Assembly (NCBI RefSeq): GCF_015832195.1
Contig: NC_052026.1
Location: forward strand, 12,449,619 to 12,513,618
DNA from: Motacilla alba alba
Taxonomy: Eukaryota; Chordata; Aves; Passeriformes; Motacillidae
Length of the DNA stretch: 64,000 nucleotides
Direction of reading: 5' to 3'
The stretch's first letter is position 1; each line of letters starts with the position of its first letter. The notes under the pieces are model-generated. The model had not been told where the DNA came from, did no database searches, and worked only from the letters and a program-made list of their open reading frames with translations. Below are positions 49,105 through 62,090 of the stretch, in pieces. A program made the position numbers and the translations under genes.

Positions 49105-52100
49105 ATGGCAGGCAGCTCCCCTCCTTGGACTGGCAGCGCTTACCTCTTCCTTCAGTCAACCTGCAAGACCATCGCTCTGCCTTCCCTCTACGAGAGCTCC
49201 CAGAAGAAGCCTTGTGTGTTCAAGGCCCTGAAGCTGGCATTAGCAGGTACCCATCCTCTGGTATCTTGGTGTGCAGTGCCATGCCTTTCTTTAATCTCAC
49301 CCTCATGGGTAAGGAAAGCTCATGCTCACTCTGTTTAGGAAAGGCAGTAAAGTGAAGGAAGCTCAGCAGAGGTTCACCAGGATGTTTGGGGGCTGGAGTA
49401 CTTTTCCTGTGAGGAGAGGCTGAGGGAGTGGGACCTGTTGAGCCTGGGGAAGAGAAGGTTTCAGGGGACCTACCAATAGCCTGCTGATAGTTGTGGGAGA
49501 GAGAGATGGAACCACACTGTTGATGGGTGCATGGGGAATGAGAGGCGAGAGGCACAAATTGAAATGAGAGGTAGACACCAGATAAAACACCAAATGTTTT
49601 CCCCATTAAGACAGCCAGGCAGTTGCCCAGAGTGATTGTGTACTCTCCATCCTCAAGGGCTTTCAAATGGGACTGGACAAAGCCCTGAGCACCTGGTTCT
49701 GACCTCAGAGCTGACCCTGCTTTACGTAGGAGGTTGGGCTAGACACTGACTGGGCTTCCTTCCAACTTGAACCATCCTATGAATTGTCCAACTTTATGAA
49801 TGTTTGTTTAAACCCATTTATGTTAGAGGGGAAAAGATTGCAATTACCACGAAAGAAAATTTAACTGCTGTCTTTACCACCACAGAAACATTATTCCTGC
49901 TTTGAGAAGCTTGTTTTTAAATCAAGTGATAGCCAGTATAAATTCATTTCTATTCAAATTCTGATACAATTCAAATTCTGATATAAACAGACACACATTA
50001 GTTTGAGGTGTATGTAACCCTATTTACATTTAAAAATTACTTGAGATGCAAATAGCTATAAAACTATAGTTCTCTATCCACCCTTGCACCAAGCACACTG
50101 CAGAATAATAGTAATTTGAAGAGTTACCTAGAAAGACTTTCATGGTGTTCTTTACCTGTCACACAGATGAGACTCTAGTGCTTAATTGGGCTTCTCTAAC
50201 TATTCTGCAGTTTCTTCTGGACATCATGCCAAGTCAGTTTATCCAATACAGACCTGCTCATTTTGCAGCTCATTCAAATACAGGAAACAGGAAGCAAGCA
50301 GCCCAACTCAATTGTCCAGTTAGGCTTGATTTGTGGCTGCTTTGTGAATCTGCTCCCACATTTAAAGGACAGCTCACAAAACTGAAATCCTACCATGCTT
50401 ATTCAGACCCGAAAAGGACATGAAATCTTAAGCTGAGGTTTCATGCAGAAATTCCTGCAAAGTCACATCTTTTGAGGTAGCTTTACAGCTGTCTTGTACA
50501 CTCTTCATAAAGGTTTCCATGTCTGTGCAGCTTTCCCTCCACATCCCCCCTGCCCTATTATGGAAATTTTGTTTAATTTCCATAATAAAGCACTTAATAA
50601 AGCACTCATAAAAAGCAAAGCATGAAAGAAGTGATAAAAAAATCATCCACAGTGAATTAAAATGTCTTTTCTAGGTGCCTAAACCCATGTGTCAGTTATA
50701 CATGTGGTCCAAACTAGACCAGATGCAAACAGGACTTAGTAACCATGTAAAGCCACTGTTAGATGCTATAGTTTTAAATGCAAGGTCACTTGCCCTGCTT
50801 CATGTGGAGCACACAAGTCTGCCTTGCCTTAAGATTGTCCTCCATGCCATGACATGTGGTTTCGAAATACCTGGTGTAGTGCCAGTGTGAGCTGGTGCCT
50901 CCATACAGCCCTCAGTGACAGCCCACAAGGTTCAGGCAGGTCTGGAAGCAGTACAGCAGCCTCACATAGGCCTCTGCTGCAAAAAAAAAAAAGAAAAACA
51001 CCTACACAGAACTTATCAGCAGCATATAAAACCCTTTGAAGATAAGGGTAATGAGCACAGCTAATAAAAATTAAATTCTGCTGGGAGAAGGAAGAATGAA
51101 GTCCTGGCATTTTCTGTTTCCACATCACTCATGCTCCTCCTGCACTAATGTTAGAGGGTACATCCCTGGCTTCTCCTTGTTTAGGTTTTAGCATGAATTA
51201 ATTCTCTGTGCAAAATAACAAGTTAAGGCTCAGTCTCAAGCAGCTTAATCCCTGTGGCTGGATCTGTCATTTGCTGTTTGTGAGATGTGTTAAAGGCTCA
51301 GAGAGACAAAAGTTACCTCTAGGCGGTGGAGAGGAAGCACTGGGTTTCTTTCCATCACTGCATAAAACTCCAGCCACAAGGACTGAAGGCTGACTGAACA
51401 CTGAGGTGAACTGAGCTTTCATCTATAAAGCTTTGCTGTGCTACCAGTTTATCATAGCCATCTCTGCCCTGGAAATGGAACCTCAAATTTAAAACTTGCC
51501 CCAATAAGCAGTGTCCATAAAATTACCTGGGATGTAGTTCCATACCTCTTCAGCTGGACACCATACTTCATGGAGGGCAGTGGTGGCAGGGCAGCATGAA
51601 CTTAATCCTTCCCTCTTGGTTTAACACACTTTTCCATCCCAGAGGACTTTATCACGAAGAGAATTCACAAGCTCCTCCATTGCAGGCTTGTTGTGGATGG
51701 GTGTGGGTCTGGTGGGCTGGCTCATGCCTGGATTGTGACCGTGCTCCCTTCTCCCTGCAAGACTCCACTGGCAGTGTGAATGGTGTGGACATGCTCAAAG
51801 TGCACTGCAGCCACCCCCACCTGATAGTGCAGCTCAGGTTCTGCAAGCAGGAGAACTGCCGCCGCTTCCTGCGCAGCTACCGCGACGGAGCGCTCCAGAA
51901 GTCCCTCCAGAGCCACCTCCAGCTCTCCTTGGCCACAGCCATGGTGCCTCTGGAAGTGGAGCTGAAGGCTGGCAGTGAGCACCTTGACCAGATGCTGAAG
52001 GATGAGGATCGTTGCCTGGAGTGCATCTACAGAGAAAAGGTGAGCGGGAGAGGGAGGGAGGCTGGACAGCAATGAGGAAGGCACTGGGCTTGCAGAGGTG

Positions 52101-55100
52101 GGTGCAAATCTTGTTCTGATGCAGCATGTCAGGTTAACAAACTTCTCAGTCCTTCAGCTCTTTACTGTAATGTGGAGAAATAGCTCTGCCCTTCCTCAGA
52201 AAAGAGCTGTGCACTTTTCTGAAAGGGCAATAGAGTTACCTAAAGCAGCCTGCAAAGATCCTGCTAACTCTCTGTGCCTTCTGTGTATAACAGCTAGTGT
52301 GGCTGTTAACCCCACTAAGACAAGGAGTTCTAGACAGTGCAGCTGTCAGCACAGGTGTGCCTCAGTACAGCTGTGAGTCAGGCAGAGAGGAACAGCCCTG
52401 GCTGGAGCCATCACTGCTCTGCAGTTCCCTCCCCTTCCTCACACAACACCTCCTCCCAGAGTGTCAAAGGTAACTCCACCTGGAAATGAGCAGTGGAAGT
52501 GAGTGCAAACACGGCACATCACACCAAAAACTTGTGTCAGAGTGGGGACACACAGCATCTGCTACCAGCAGGAGTAGGCTGCCCCTCTGAAGGCAAAGTC
52601 TCTCTCATCTGGCATCTGGCTCATTGCACACTTTGGCACTGGCACTCTAATCCTGCTTGCAAGAACAGTGAGATCTTGTCATCTCACTACAAGGCACTTG
52701 ACGTGATTAAACTCACTGACTTGTTCACTTCCTCTCTTTTTTTCTATCTGGAACTTTAGTTCTGGTTCCTCTAAATGGTCCTGAAAAAACAGGCACTCAC
52801 TATCAATCAGGTTTATTAGGCACAAGAGCATGTTTTTCCAGGTTGCTCTTCTGTAAGCACAGAGAATAAACTCAAACCTTTCATCTCCAAACCAAACATG
52901 TGATATCCCATTCCCCGTGAACCGTGCCTTGCTGCTCCCTCCCTGTGCTGAACTGGCTGATTGGACAAAAGAAATGGGCTTATTCTCAGTTCCCCAAAAG
53001 TGACTCAGTCTGACCCTGCCTAGCAGTGCAACAGGCAGAAAGATGGCACTGGGACACGGCCTTCAGCACCTGAGAGCAGTGCTGTGTACCTGCTTAAGTG
53101 AGCTAAACAGTGTTTACCTCTGATTGAGGCACAGCACTGCCAGGTTTTGACTCTTCCCATGTGCTTTGCCTTCTTTACTCCTTTTCTCATTACATGCTTT
53201 TTGGAGGTCAGACTAATTTTCTCTTGGCTAGTGAAAAAAACTGGCTTGGGGAGGACCCAGGAACAACAAACCTTGGGGAGCAGATGGGCAGAGAGAGAGA
53301 CAGAGAAGGTGGGTAACAGGAGCTGCCTGCTTGGGTGGCCATGAGCTGTTAGATCAGATCACCCTGTTCTGTGGGTCTCACCCTCACAGGGAGTTGGGAG
53401 AAGCCTTGCTGCCTGCAGTGCACCCTAGTTCTTGCAGAGAGCTGCTGGAAATGAACGTGGGCTAGTAGCAGTTTTGTGCAGCTTGTAAGCACTCACTGGT
53501 GCAGGTGAGAAACCCAGTGGGGAGAGATTGTCTATTTCATATCACATTACAAATTCAAATCCACACAGCCAACCTATTACAGCCAGAGCTCCACTAGACC
53601 ACCTCATTTGGCTGGCTGCAGCTCATGCTATGTCTCATTGCTTCTCTCTTGCCATCAGCAAGCACAGCTTTGCAGGCTGCTGGCCCTGGCAGAGTCACTG
53701 ACGCCGTTTGCGTTACAGCCTGACCGCCTGCCAGATGAGGAGATCACGGAGCTGGAGGAACGCCTCAAGAGCCTGATGCTTCACCAGAGCACCAACAACA
53801 ATGTGGCTGGAAAAGACTGCCCATCTCTGAAGCCCCCATCTCAGCCTTATCCTCCTCAAGGCAGCTCCCTTGCCACACAGCTCACTTTCATCTTTCAGGG
53901 ACAACAGTTTGGTGAGTAGCTAGAGCTGACCAACAGAGGCCTTGGTCTGCCTCCGAGCCCAGGAGGGAGGATTATCATGATTACATATTGGGGTGTACAT
54001 CAGATAAAGCAAGGACTTCCCAGCATCCCATAAGGAAGGAATTAGAGTAGTCCTAAGATATTGCCATGGTGCTTCAGGTCAGGCATCAACCTGTTTTCTT
54101 TTCTGGGGTGGCACAGAGCCAGATGTTTCAGAGTCTATGTCCCTTCCAGGTTCCTCACATTTCAAAATTAATAGTGAAAGGAAGAACAGAGAGTATTTTT
54201 CTCTTCTTCCATGTCACTTGGTTGAGGTGAGTTAATAGTGTAGGTTGAATCAGACTGGGGAAGTTACTGTGGACACCCTCAGCCCTGCTTTCAGACAGGA
54301 CTGATTTGTCCAGGCTCCCTCAGTTCACCAGCTGGCTTTGGGGTCTGTCCCTACAGGGAGCTTTCAGAGAGTCTCAATAGCAATATCAGCTTGAGATAAG
54401 CTAGGTCATTTCTGATCTGGCTTAAGCTGTGTATAGTCCCCAGTGTATAGTCACTAAACAGCTGAGGAGAGAGCTTCTGTCAGCATTTCAGTGTTTTGGG
54501 GATGTTTAGATAGGCAACAGGGGACTTTGTCAGAAAGACCTTACCAAGTTGCCTTTGAAAGGCTAAAACAAATGAAGAGGGTGTCCATCCAAAAAAAAAA
54601 AAAAAAGATCTCTGGCAAACCACAGGCCACAGGACAGTTTTGAGAGAGAAAAAAAAGAATAGGTCTTGCCAAGCTTGCAGGGTAGGGAGCAGCTGGGTAA
54701 GGCAGGGAGCTCAGACTCCCTGCTCCACAGGATACTGACCAAACCTTGAACTGGCCCCAGCTGCATCACATCAGCCATGAAACTTCTGTGTCTTACCTGG
54801 CCTCTGCCCCTTTCAGACAACAGAACAATCACACCAGATGACCACCAGAAGTTTGCCAAGTCCGTGTCCAAGAAGTGGAAGCAAGTGGGTCGCTCTCTGC
54901 AGAAGTCCTGCCGGGCCCTGCGTGACCCCGTCATTGACAACCTGGCGCTGGAGTACGACCGAGAGGGACTCTATGAGCAAGCCTACCAGATGCTCCTCAG
55001 GTTCATCCAGTCCGAGGGCAAGAGGGCCACCATAGCACGGCTGATCACAGCCCTGGAGGAAAACGGCCTTGTCAGCTTGGCTGAGGAGCTCTTGGGCCTC

Positions 55101-55124
55101 CATTCCAGTGAGGACTGCTCCTAG
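49105..55124 (+). CDS. TRADD: TRADD, TNFR1-associated death domain adaptor (306 aa)
   Basis: Coding exons are 49105-49246, 51762-52039, 53719-53911 and 54817-55124. All junctions are GT-AG, and the phases close on TAG (306 aa; human 312). The N-terminal TRAF2-binding domain (about 8-155) shows [28 protein letters not shown] and [10 protein letters not shown] proline-rich linker (about 165-200, with TFIFQGQ) leads to the death domain (about 213-300: [49 protein letters not shown]). The protein is cytoplasmic and links TNFR1 and DR3 to RIPK1, TRAF2 and FADD, giving NF-kB activation or apoptosis. The start ATG was chosen by alignment with human and lies 10 bases after the acceptor at 49094; the GTG nine bases upstream is not used. 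HSF4 is divergent to the left, as in human. No canonical poly(A) signal was seen close after the stop. Confidence 0.95.
49345..49793 (+). mobile_element. older CR1 LINE 3'-end fragment (TRADD intron 2)
   Basis: The plus strand reads CR1 3'-end landmarks in order: GCTGGAGTAC near 49393, GAGGAGAGGCTGAGGGAGT, GAGCCTGGGGAAGAGAAGG, GTTGCCCAGAG, GGTTGGGCTAGA and CTTCCAACTTGAACCATCC, ending CCTATGAAT. It is more diverged than the copy at 48368-48612 and lies in the opposite orientation on the other side of TRADD exon 2. Confidence 0.85.
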
Positions 55125-58100
55125 AGCCCCAAGGACAGTGCCATTGCTAAGGGCTTTCCTGCTTTAGCTACTGTATGAAACTGCTGCCAGTGTCTGGGAA
55201 TGTAAAGTCCGGAATGTCACCAGAGGTTTCCATCGCGGTGGAAATGCTCAGGGGAGAGGTTCTGTGTTTGCAGAAGCCAGCATGGACCTCTGAGTTTCCT
55301 TATTTCATTGTGTTTCCAGAAATATAGCACTACCTTCCTGTGAACTGGTGAGAGGCTTTCACCCTGACTTCCTTCAGGACTGTGACAGGGAAGCAGCCAG
55401 ACAGAGAGCCGTAGGGGAGAATTAGGGAGAGGAAAAAAGTAAGCAAGGCTTCTCGTAGAATTTCTATGGGAAGCAGAAGATGCCACTGCTTCTCAGGCTC
55501 TGTCCAGGGCCATCACCTGGAGAGCTGCAATATATTTTTACATTGAAAACATTTTTGCCCTCAGCCATGACATCAAGTAAAGGAAAAGGAAAAAGTAAGG
55601 AAATGTCAATTTTACATTATTTTCCTTCTTTGTTTGAAGAACAAAGAACATTCATGGCCAGAGTATCTGTTCTGCCCTACTCTATTATAGCTCCTTCCCA
55701 CCTCTCACCATCTGAAGGCTTTCCCTCTACCTGGGACAGCCATGGTCTTCCACAGGGCAAAAGATTGCTGCTGTACAACAAATGGCAGACACTGAACAAG
55801 CATTTTGGACAAACTCAAATTCAGACAATGATTGTCAACATTTTCTCATCTGAGGTAGACAGTAATACGTTGATTACCTCTTTCCTGCCAGCCTGAGGGA
55901 GCCTGCAGCTGTGGAAAGCAAAACACAGCGCTGGAAGGAAAAGTCTCCTCACCAGCAAGTTACCTGTGGAGCCTGGTTTGGAAGTGCTGCCCTCAGGGCA
56001 CTGCAGCATCAAATGCCATCCTCAGACCACAGAGCTGAGCAATCACCACACCCAGCTGGCTGCTCCTGCCTTCACTCACTTCCCGACCACCCTCAGCCTG
56101 CTGGGCCCCTGGAGGGGACAGCTCACCCTGCTGTGTCCCACAGGTGTCAGGACCTACAGAGAGCCTTTCCCTGGCATTGCTGTCACTGTGTGACAATCGA
56201 ACATCAGCTGCCACCGTGCCTGGATTTACCTGCACTGATTTTTAGGGTTAAAATTGTTTAAGAGACAAATCTCCCAAACCCCAGGGCTGACTCCTGCTTT
56301 CAGTTCCCATGGGAGAAGTTGAGTGTCTCCTGGTATGGCTGATGCAGACTGCAACACAGCAGCTGCACTTCCGCTGTGACAAAGCACAGAGCAACGAGTG
56401 TCTGGCATGATATGGGTCCTGCGAAGCAAAACAGCAGCTCAATTACCTTTGCCATATTCCCAGTGCTTTCCTGATAGGTTTTTACTGATAATATTCCATT
56501 AATTCTATCATTTTTTTCCTTCCCATCTGTGGGAATAGCCAGTGGGCTGTGGAAATATTTTCAGGTGCAGAGGGGGACTCTGGCCACACACACAAAGTCT
56601 ATGTGCACATGATCATATTGGGCTGCTAGCAGTCATGGTAGGAGCAATTCTGAGGCCTTTTAAACCACAATTTACATCTTACTCCTTCCCTGGAGTCAAA
56701 GCTGTGAATCAGTAAGGAGGAACATAACCTCAGACTCAGGTGTGGGCCCAGATCCAGGCTCCTGGGGCTGGAGACGTTCCCGTACCTTCTGCTGCAGTAC
56801 CTGAGCATCAGTCACTGGAGACCTGGATGGGCAGGATTTAGATGGCCTGCTTTGAGCCAGCTGGGGTCCACATGCCTCAGATGAGCTGAGTATCCCATCC
56901 TTAGCGTGTGCCAGGCAGACTTGACTTGTTTTCTGCAGATTCTGAACCCCTGAGGTTGCATACAGAACCAGGAAAGGAAGGGGGTTACGTATGGGGAGAA
57001 GGTTTTCAGGGTGTGAGTGAATCTGCTTCCATCTTGCCCCTACCTTCCAAGGAAGCAGGACTTCATGCAGGCACCACCTCTGCAAGAACTGTGGCTCCAT
57101 CACCTTTTATTAAGCCATTTTATATCAGTGCCATTGCAGTTTCATCCCCTCCACTCCTGCTCACACATCCTGCCCTCTCCCTTCCAGCAGTACCAGTGCT
57201 CTTACCAAAATGAAGCAATTACCTCTCTGACAGTTTGCCTTTTGGGACCCTCACAGTGGTGCTGATCTTGCCTAATTTAGGCTGCTGTGGATCCATACCT
57301 CAAAGTATTTAGCCTTCCTGCCAAATCCCAGCTGGGGAACTCTGGCAGAAACCCACCTGACAAATCATATTTTAAAAAATTAAAAAATCAGAAACTTGAA
57401 AATTACTTTAAGAGCAAGAGAGTTTGCTCTTGATTTTGCAGAAACTACTTTTTTAAGAAAAGAAGGTCATATGCATAGCCTGCTGTCTCATTTGCAATTA
57501 ATTTTTCTAAGCTCTCAGACCAGCTATGTGTGCACAACTTGCACATATAGTTATAAGGCAGCCTCTGAATAATGAGAATTACTAGGTTTTGTAGTATGTG
57601 TTAATGCTCAAAATGAGGAAGTCATATTATTCAGCTTCTACTTCAAGTCCAGAAAACTTTTTTACTGCTGTTACTCTTTCACAGAGGACTAACCATGAAC
57701 GTTTTCTGAATGTGAACGTTTTCTTTCTGCCAGGAACAGGCAGGTGTATTTCCTCTTACTCACATATTCCCTGTTAGAATTCCCTGTCAGAAGTGCCATT
57801 AAGTGCTGGAAACCCTGGCAACCTTTCTGGAATGTCATAATCTCCAACAGCATTCACAGGTGCCTTCATTGCAGAGACTTGAAGGAAAAGGGTTTATCAG
57901 TGATATTCCACGGCAAAATTGTCTCGAGCACATGGCATGGTTTGGGACATAGCAGTGGCTGTTTCATACCTCCTTTTCCATGAGCAGTCATCATCGTGGT
58001 GGGAGATAGGCCATGGACAGTGCTGCTGCTGGAGAAATTGGCCTTATCCCAGTAACTGCTCTCTCCATATACTGAGGTATATCTGTGAAAAAGAAGAATT

Positions 58101-60400
58101 CAGCGGTGATGCTGGTGTTTCAGAATCAAACACAATATTAAAAGCAAATAAAGGTGCTAATCAGTTGCATGTAAAATCTAAACCAGAAAAAACATAGAAC
58201 AAGCCACAGAAATGAGGCCAAAATGTGCTTACAGGAAGAGATCCAAGAAGACTTTTTTGCTGGTACAGATTGTTTTTGTCGTTTTAACCATGTTTCAGAT
58301 TTGAAGGAGCCTCCATTCAGTCTGCCAGAAGGAATAAAAGATCCATCCAAAGGAGAATTTGAATGATTTGTTTTGGCATAGCTGACCTACAGTGTTCAAA
58401 CAGATGATAACAAAGAGGAGAGTGAAGTTAAAATGCTCACCAGATATACTTTGACATGAGGCATCTGATAGAAGCAAACCTGACAGGATCCCCTGATACA
58501 AAATTGTCTCAAAGGAAAAGATCTGTTTGTTTCGCCATTTATTTCAAAGGCAGGTTCAGCAGAGGAGCTGTCCTGCTGTCTGGGTCACTGTCTCCCCTCT
58601 GCTGTTCTCAAGGAACCACACCCCGACAGCTGCCCCAGACTCTGAAACCAGGAGTGAGCAGAATGAGGAGCCTCAAATTCACTTAAATTGATGATTTAGT
58701 TAAACTGAAAATTCTGGTGAACCTCTGGTATTGTATCTGGTATTCTCAAACCAAGGAGGTGCAGAAGGGGGATCAAGAGGGTTTCTGAGTCTGACCCACA
58801 TGTTGCAGTGTGTGCATGACACTGGTGCTTTACACTGCACAGGGGGCTGCATTGAATTTTAAACTCCCTGAAGGGAGCTGGCTGTACATCTCTAATAGAA
58901 ACCCGTATGAGATGTGTGGTTAATGTCTCTTCGTTTTCAGTGGAAAAATCCCTTTCTGACCATCTGATTCCAAATTCCCATGATATTCAGCATCAGATCT
59001 GGATCAGCCATCTACAGCTATGGACTGAAATGCCAGGCATACTTGGGTCTAGGACATTCAGCCTCCAAGGAATTGTCTTTTACAGAAAAAGCCCTTCGGA
59101 ATATATTTTTTCCCCATTCTTTTTTATAAATAAATATATACTTTTGATGAAAACTGCCTCAGAGACTTTCACTGAGCACTTAACTGCAGTAGTAAGAGCA
59201 GGGGTCACTGAAGTTCTGGCCACATTTGCTGATCACCAGCTCCAGAGGAACATCCAGCCTGAGGGTGGATGCCCAGCTGGGCTCTGCCCGAAGTCACACA
59301 TTTCTCCTGACATGCCAAGGCTGGTGTCCCACCTGCAAGGGAACAGCTCTGATTACAAGCCAACCCCTCCGTACAGAGCAGGGATGTCAGTAACCTGGGG
59401 CTGCTGCTGCAGAAGAAAGAACACAGGTACCTCGGGCTGCACAGGGAGAGCTGAAGCTGAGTCACATTTATGGCTGAGGTCTCTGATCAGCTGGGCTGGG
59501 CAGCAGGACCCGCTGTGGCTCGGGCAGCTGCCAGCCATGAGGAAAGGACTTGCCCAGCCTGCAGCACCTGAGGGCAGGGTCTGAGGGTGGCCCATCAGAA
59601 CCCACTCTTCACGAGACAGGGTGTTGAGTAAAGCACAGCATTTGAGCTGAAATCAAAAATACATCAAATAAAGCACAGATGTTTGCAAAAAGGGATTTTT
59701 ATATTCTGTTTTAAAAAGAGGTGTTTGTGAAAAGAGAGTAGATCAAACCTGCTGTTATGACAAGTAAATGAAAAACTTTCCTTCCTAAAGTGGTCGTGGC
59801 CTGGGCACCCTCCAGACACTTGGCCTCTGTAAGAGGAATAAGGGTCATTGTTTACAACGCAGAGACAAAGAAACAGCCACAGGGATGGGAAGTGCTATGG
59901 CTGCACTCAGCTGGCACATCAGTAGCGATGGCACGTTAGATTTCACTCCAAATAAAAGCTGCTTTGTAACATTTCAGGTGAAAAACAAAACAAACAAAGA
60001 AACAAACAAAGAAACAAACAAACAAAAACAAACATAAAAACAAAAACAGCCATAAAAACAACAAACCACACAACCAAAAAAAAACCCAAAAAAACCAAAA
60101 ACAAACAAAAGTGGGGTTTGGGAATTTTTTTGTTCCACGGTTTTGAAGGGACCCTTGAATATGTCTTCACGCTCTGTACTGCTCAGCTCACACATCCTCC
60201 CATCATTTCTCTACTAGGAAAAAAAGAAACAACCCCCAAGTGGATTTAACTTCTGACCTGAACCCAACCTCTATTTTTCAATTTGACTCTTTGCAGAGGT
60301 AAATACTCACAAGGGAATTAAAGGAAAAAAGCCAAAGTATAGAAGGAAAAGAAAAAGAAACTCAGAAAAATTAGTACATTTCCTTTCGAAAAAAGTTAGG
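55125..60400. other. region downstream of TRADD with no recognised gene
   Basis: It begins with the TRADD 3' UTR, whose end could not be fixed. Open frames up to about 225 codons (55480-55896 and 58907-59584, plus strand) have no domain features or convincing splice partners. In human, B3GNT9 follows TRADD; its single coding exon was not recognised here. An (AAAC)n-rich repeat lies at 59983-60112. Confidence 0.5.
59983..60112 (+). repeat. (AAAC)n / (AAAG)n imperfect simple repeat
   Basis: The segment contains only A, C and a few G and T, mostly AAAC units with AAAG interruptions. The Phe/Val/Cys-rich minus-strand frames across it are artefacts. Confidence 0.9.
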
Positions 60401-60635
60401 GCAGGGAGGGGCTAGAAACTAAAAGCCACCCTTTGTGCAGAATTGGTGCAAGTCCCCAACCTGGCTGAGCGTTCTCCCTCTCGGCCCCTCCGCCCTGTCC
60501 CGCCGGAGCCATCGGCGCTCCCCGGCCCCATCACGTGTCCGGCCTTGGACGGGGACCCGGCTCTTCCCCTGCCCGCGGGGCTCCCCTCGCTGCGGGGCTG
60601 GGGCTGTGCTGGGGGACCGGCCCGCTCCCATCCCT

Positions 60636-60765
60636 GATCCCAGCCCCGCTCCCGGCCCGATCCCGGTCCCATCCCAGCCCCACTCCTGGCCCCATCCCAG
60701 TCCCGCTCCCGGTCCCATCCCAGCTCCGCTCCCGGTCCCATCCCAGCCCCGCTCCCGTCCCGGGC
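60636..60765 (+). repeat. 23-bp GC-rich minisatellite
   Basis: Five to six degenerate copies of a 23-base unit of the type ATCCCAGYCCCGCTCCCGGT plus CCC, with one 11-base partial unit. It is C-rich on plus and G-rich on minus. Open frames through it on both strands (Pro/Ser-rich or Gly/Ala-rich) are by-products. Confidence 0.85.
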
Positions 60766-60857
60766 AGCTCCGCTGGCTGCCGGCGGGGAGCGGCCCCGAG
60801 CCGCCAGCGCTGCTCGGCGCCCGCAGGCTTTCCCGGGCTTCGCTGGCAGGCTGAGCA

Positions 60858-60952
60858 ATGTCTCTCGCTAACTACACGCAGATGTGCCTGCTTGGCAGCC
60901 CGCTGCGCAGACCGAACCGAGGGGACGCGGGATCAGCGCTGTCAAATGGGAT
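60858..60952 (+). CDS. possible first coding exon of an unrecognised gene
   Basis: Near the end of the CpG island, ATG opens a frame of 31 codons plus two bases (starting MSLANYTQMCLL, then SPLRRPNRGDAGSALSNG) up to a near-consensus donor AT/GTGAGT. The frame would stop 1 base into the intron, so it makes sense only if spliced. No matching acceptor was identified in the remaining 3 kb, so the gene would continue to the right. The protein start was not recognised. Alternatives are a 5' UTR with an upstream frame, or a non-coding RNA. Confidence 0.3.
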
Positions 60953-60960
60953 GTGAGTAT

Positions 60961-62090
60961 CTATTAAGCGCGTTTGATCTCGGTGGGTTGGGGAGGGTTG
61001 TGCGGCGAGCAGGGTGGACTGGAGTCTGTGCTTACTGCTTCCCTTTGCTCCCAGCTTTTCTTTTTGCCCCGCTGCTCTTGAATGTTGTTCCGTGCGGCAG
61101 CCTGGACCATGATGGTTAACACGCAGCAGGGTCGGCTGCAGGCTCCGAACACGCAGGCTCCAGCCCTGAGACATCTGCCTTACACTTTACTTTCCAGAGA
61201 ACTTTCTTTGAATGTTTAGGTTGTTTTCACGGAAGTGTGGGGCTTCTTTAGACAATGCCTGCAGTGCTCTGAGACGGGGTTTCCTCCCAACCACAGACAT
61301 GTTCCAGTGGTGGCACGTTACATTTGCAAGCCATTCTTCATCAGTAAAAGGACATGAATCTCCCCCATGTTGCACTGTGGTATGCTTTGAGCAAAACATG
61401 AGAATTTTCAAGCTCTCTAGGGTCACAAAAATAGAAAATAATTTAGCCCCTGTGAATCATCAGGCAGTTACTGATATTTTTAAATAGCTTTTGGGCAGAT
61501 TCTGAGAAACTTATGTGTTGAGTGTAATTTTGAAATTAGTGGGGCACATCAGCATGCATTCCCTGTCCCATCTCCCACGGATGTAACAATACATCCATGC
61601 TACTGCACTGCAATTGCTTGGGTTTGGGGTGCATTGGGCAAATTATTTATCAGCAGAGGGTCTGGGAGCAGAAGAGGTGGCGAGCACTGCAGCCTGGGCA
61701 GGCCTGGGAAAGGAAGGGGTTTGTTTCAGTTTCTTAGTCCTTCACAAATCTGCAAGGCTTTATTCCCCTCCTGGGGCCCAGAAAAATTAATGTTTGAAAG
61801 AGAGACAGCAGGTTCCTCACCTTGGTCATTCAGGAGGGACCTGTCTCCCCAAAGCACTCAGGGTGTGAGTTGAGCTGCTGAGCCCTCTGCCATTCTGAAA
61901 ATCAGACTACCAGCAGCAAGACTGCATCTGAAGGTAGGACAGTACCTCTGGAGGCTGCTGGGCCTGCAGAAGGTCCTTGGGCTTTACCTTCTCCTGCCTT
62001 GCAGGTGGCTGAGCCCTCGTTAGAGGTGCAGGGCTGTGCTCAGAGGAGCTGGAGTTTGCCAGGCTCCTGGGGCCCAGCCCGGGTGCCCGG
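60961..62090. other. no recognised gene
   Basis: This would be the first intron if the exon at 60858-60952 is real. No exon with homology was seen. A T/C-rich stretch followed by GCAG at about 61996-62004 is an acceptor-like site just before the minisatellite, but joining it to the 60952 donor gives an early stop. Confidence 0.4.

Larger units (their letters stand above)
60430..60960 (+). promoter_or_regulatory. CpG island, probable promoter of an unrecognised gene
   Basis: A clearly bounded GC- and CpG-rich block in AT-rich surroundings. It includes a C-rich minisatellite (60636-60765) and, at its right end, an ATG-initiated frame ending in a strong plus-strand donor (GTGAGT at 60953). The direction is inferred from that donor. 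Confidence 0.5.

Noticed and set aside
55480..55896. 138-codon plus-strand frame downstream of TRADD, considered as a separate gene
   Set aside because: No domain, no promoter and no splice partner; most likely TRADD 3' flanking sequence.
60412..60858. 148-codon minus-strand Gly/Ala-rich repeat frame
   Set aside because: It is the antisense of the 23-bp GC-rich minisatellite and CpG island; no splice or family support.
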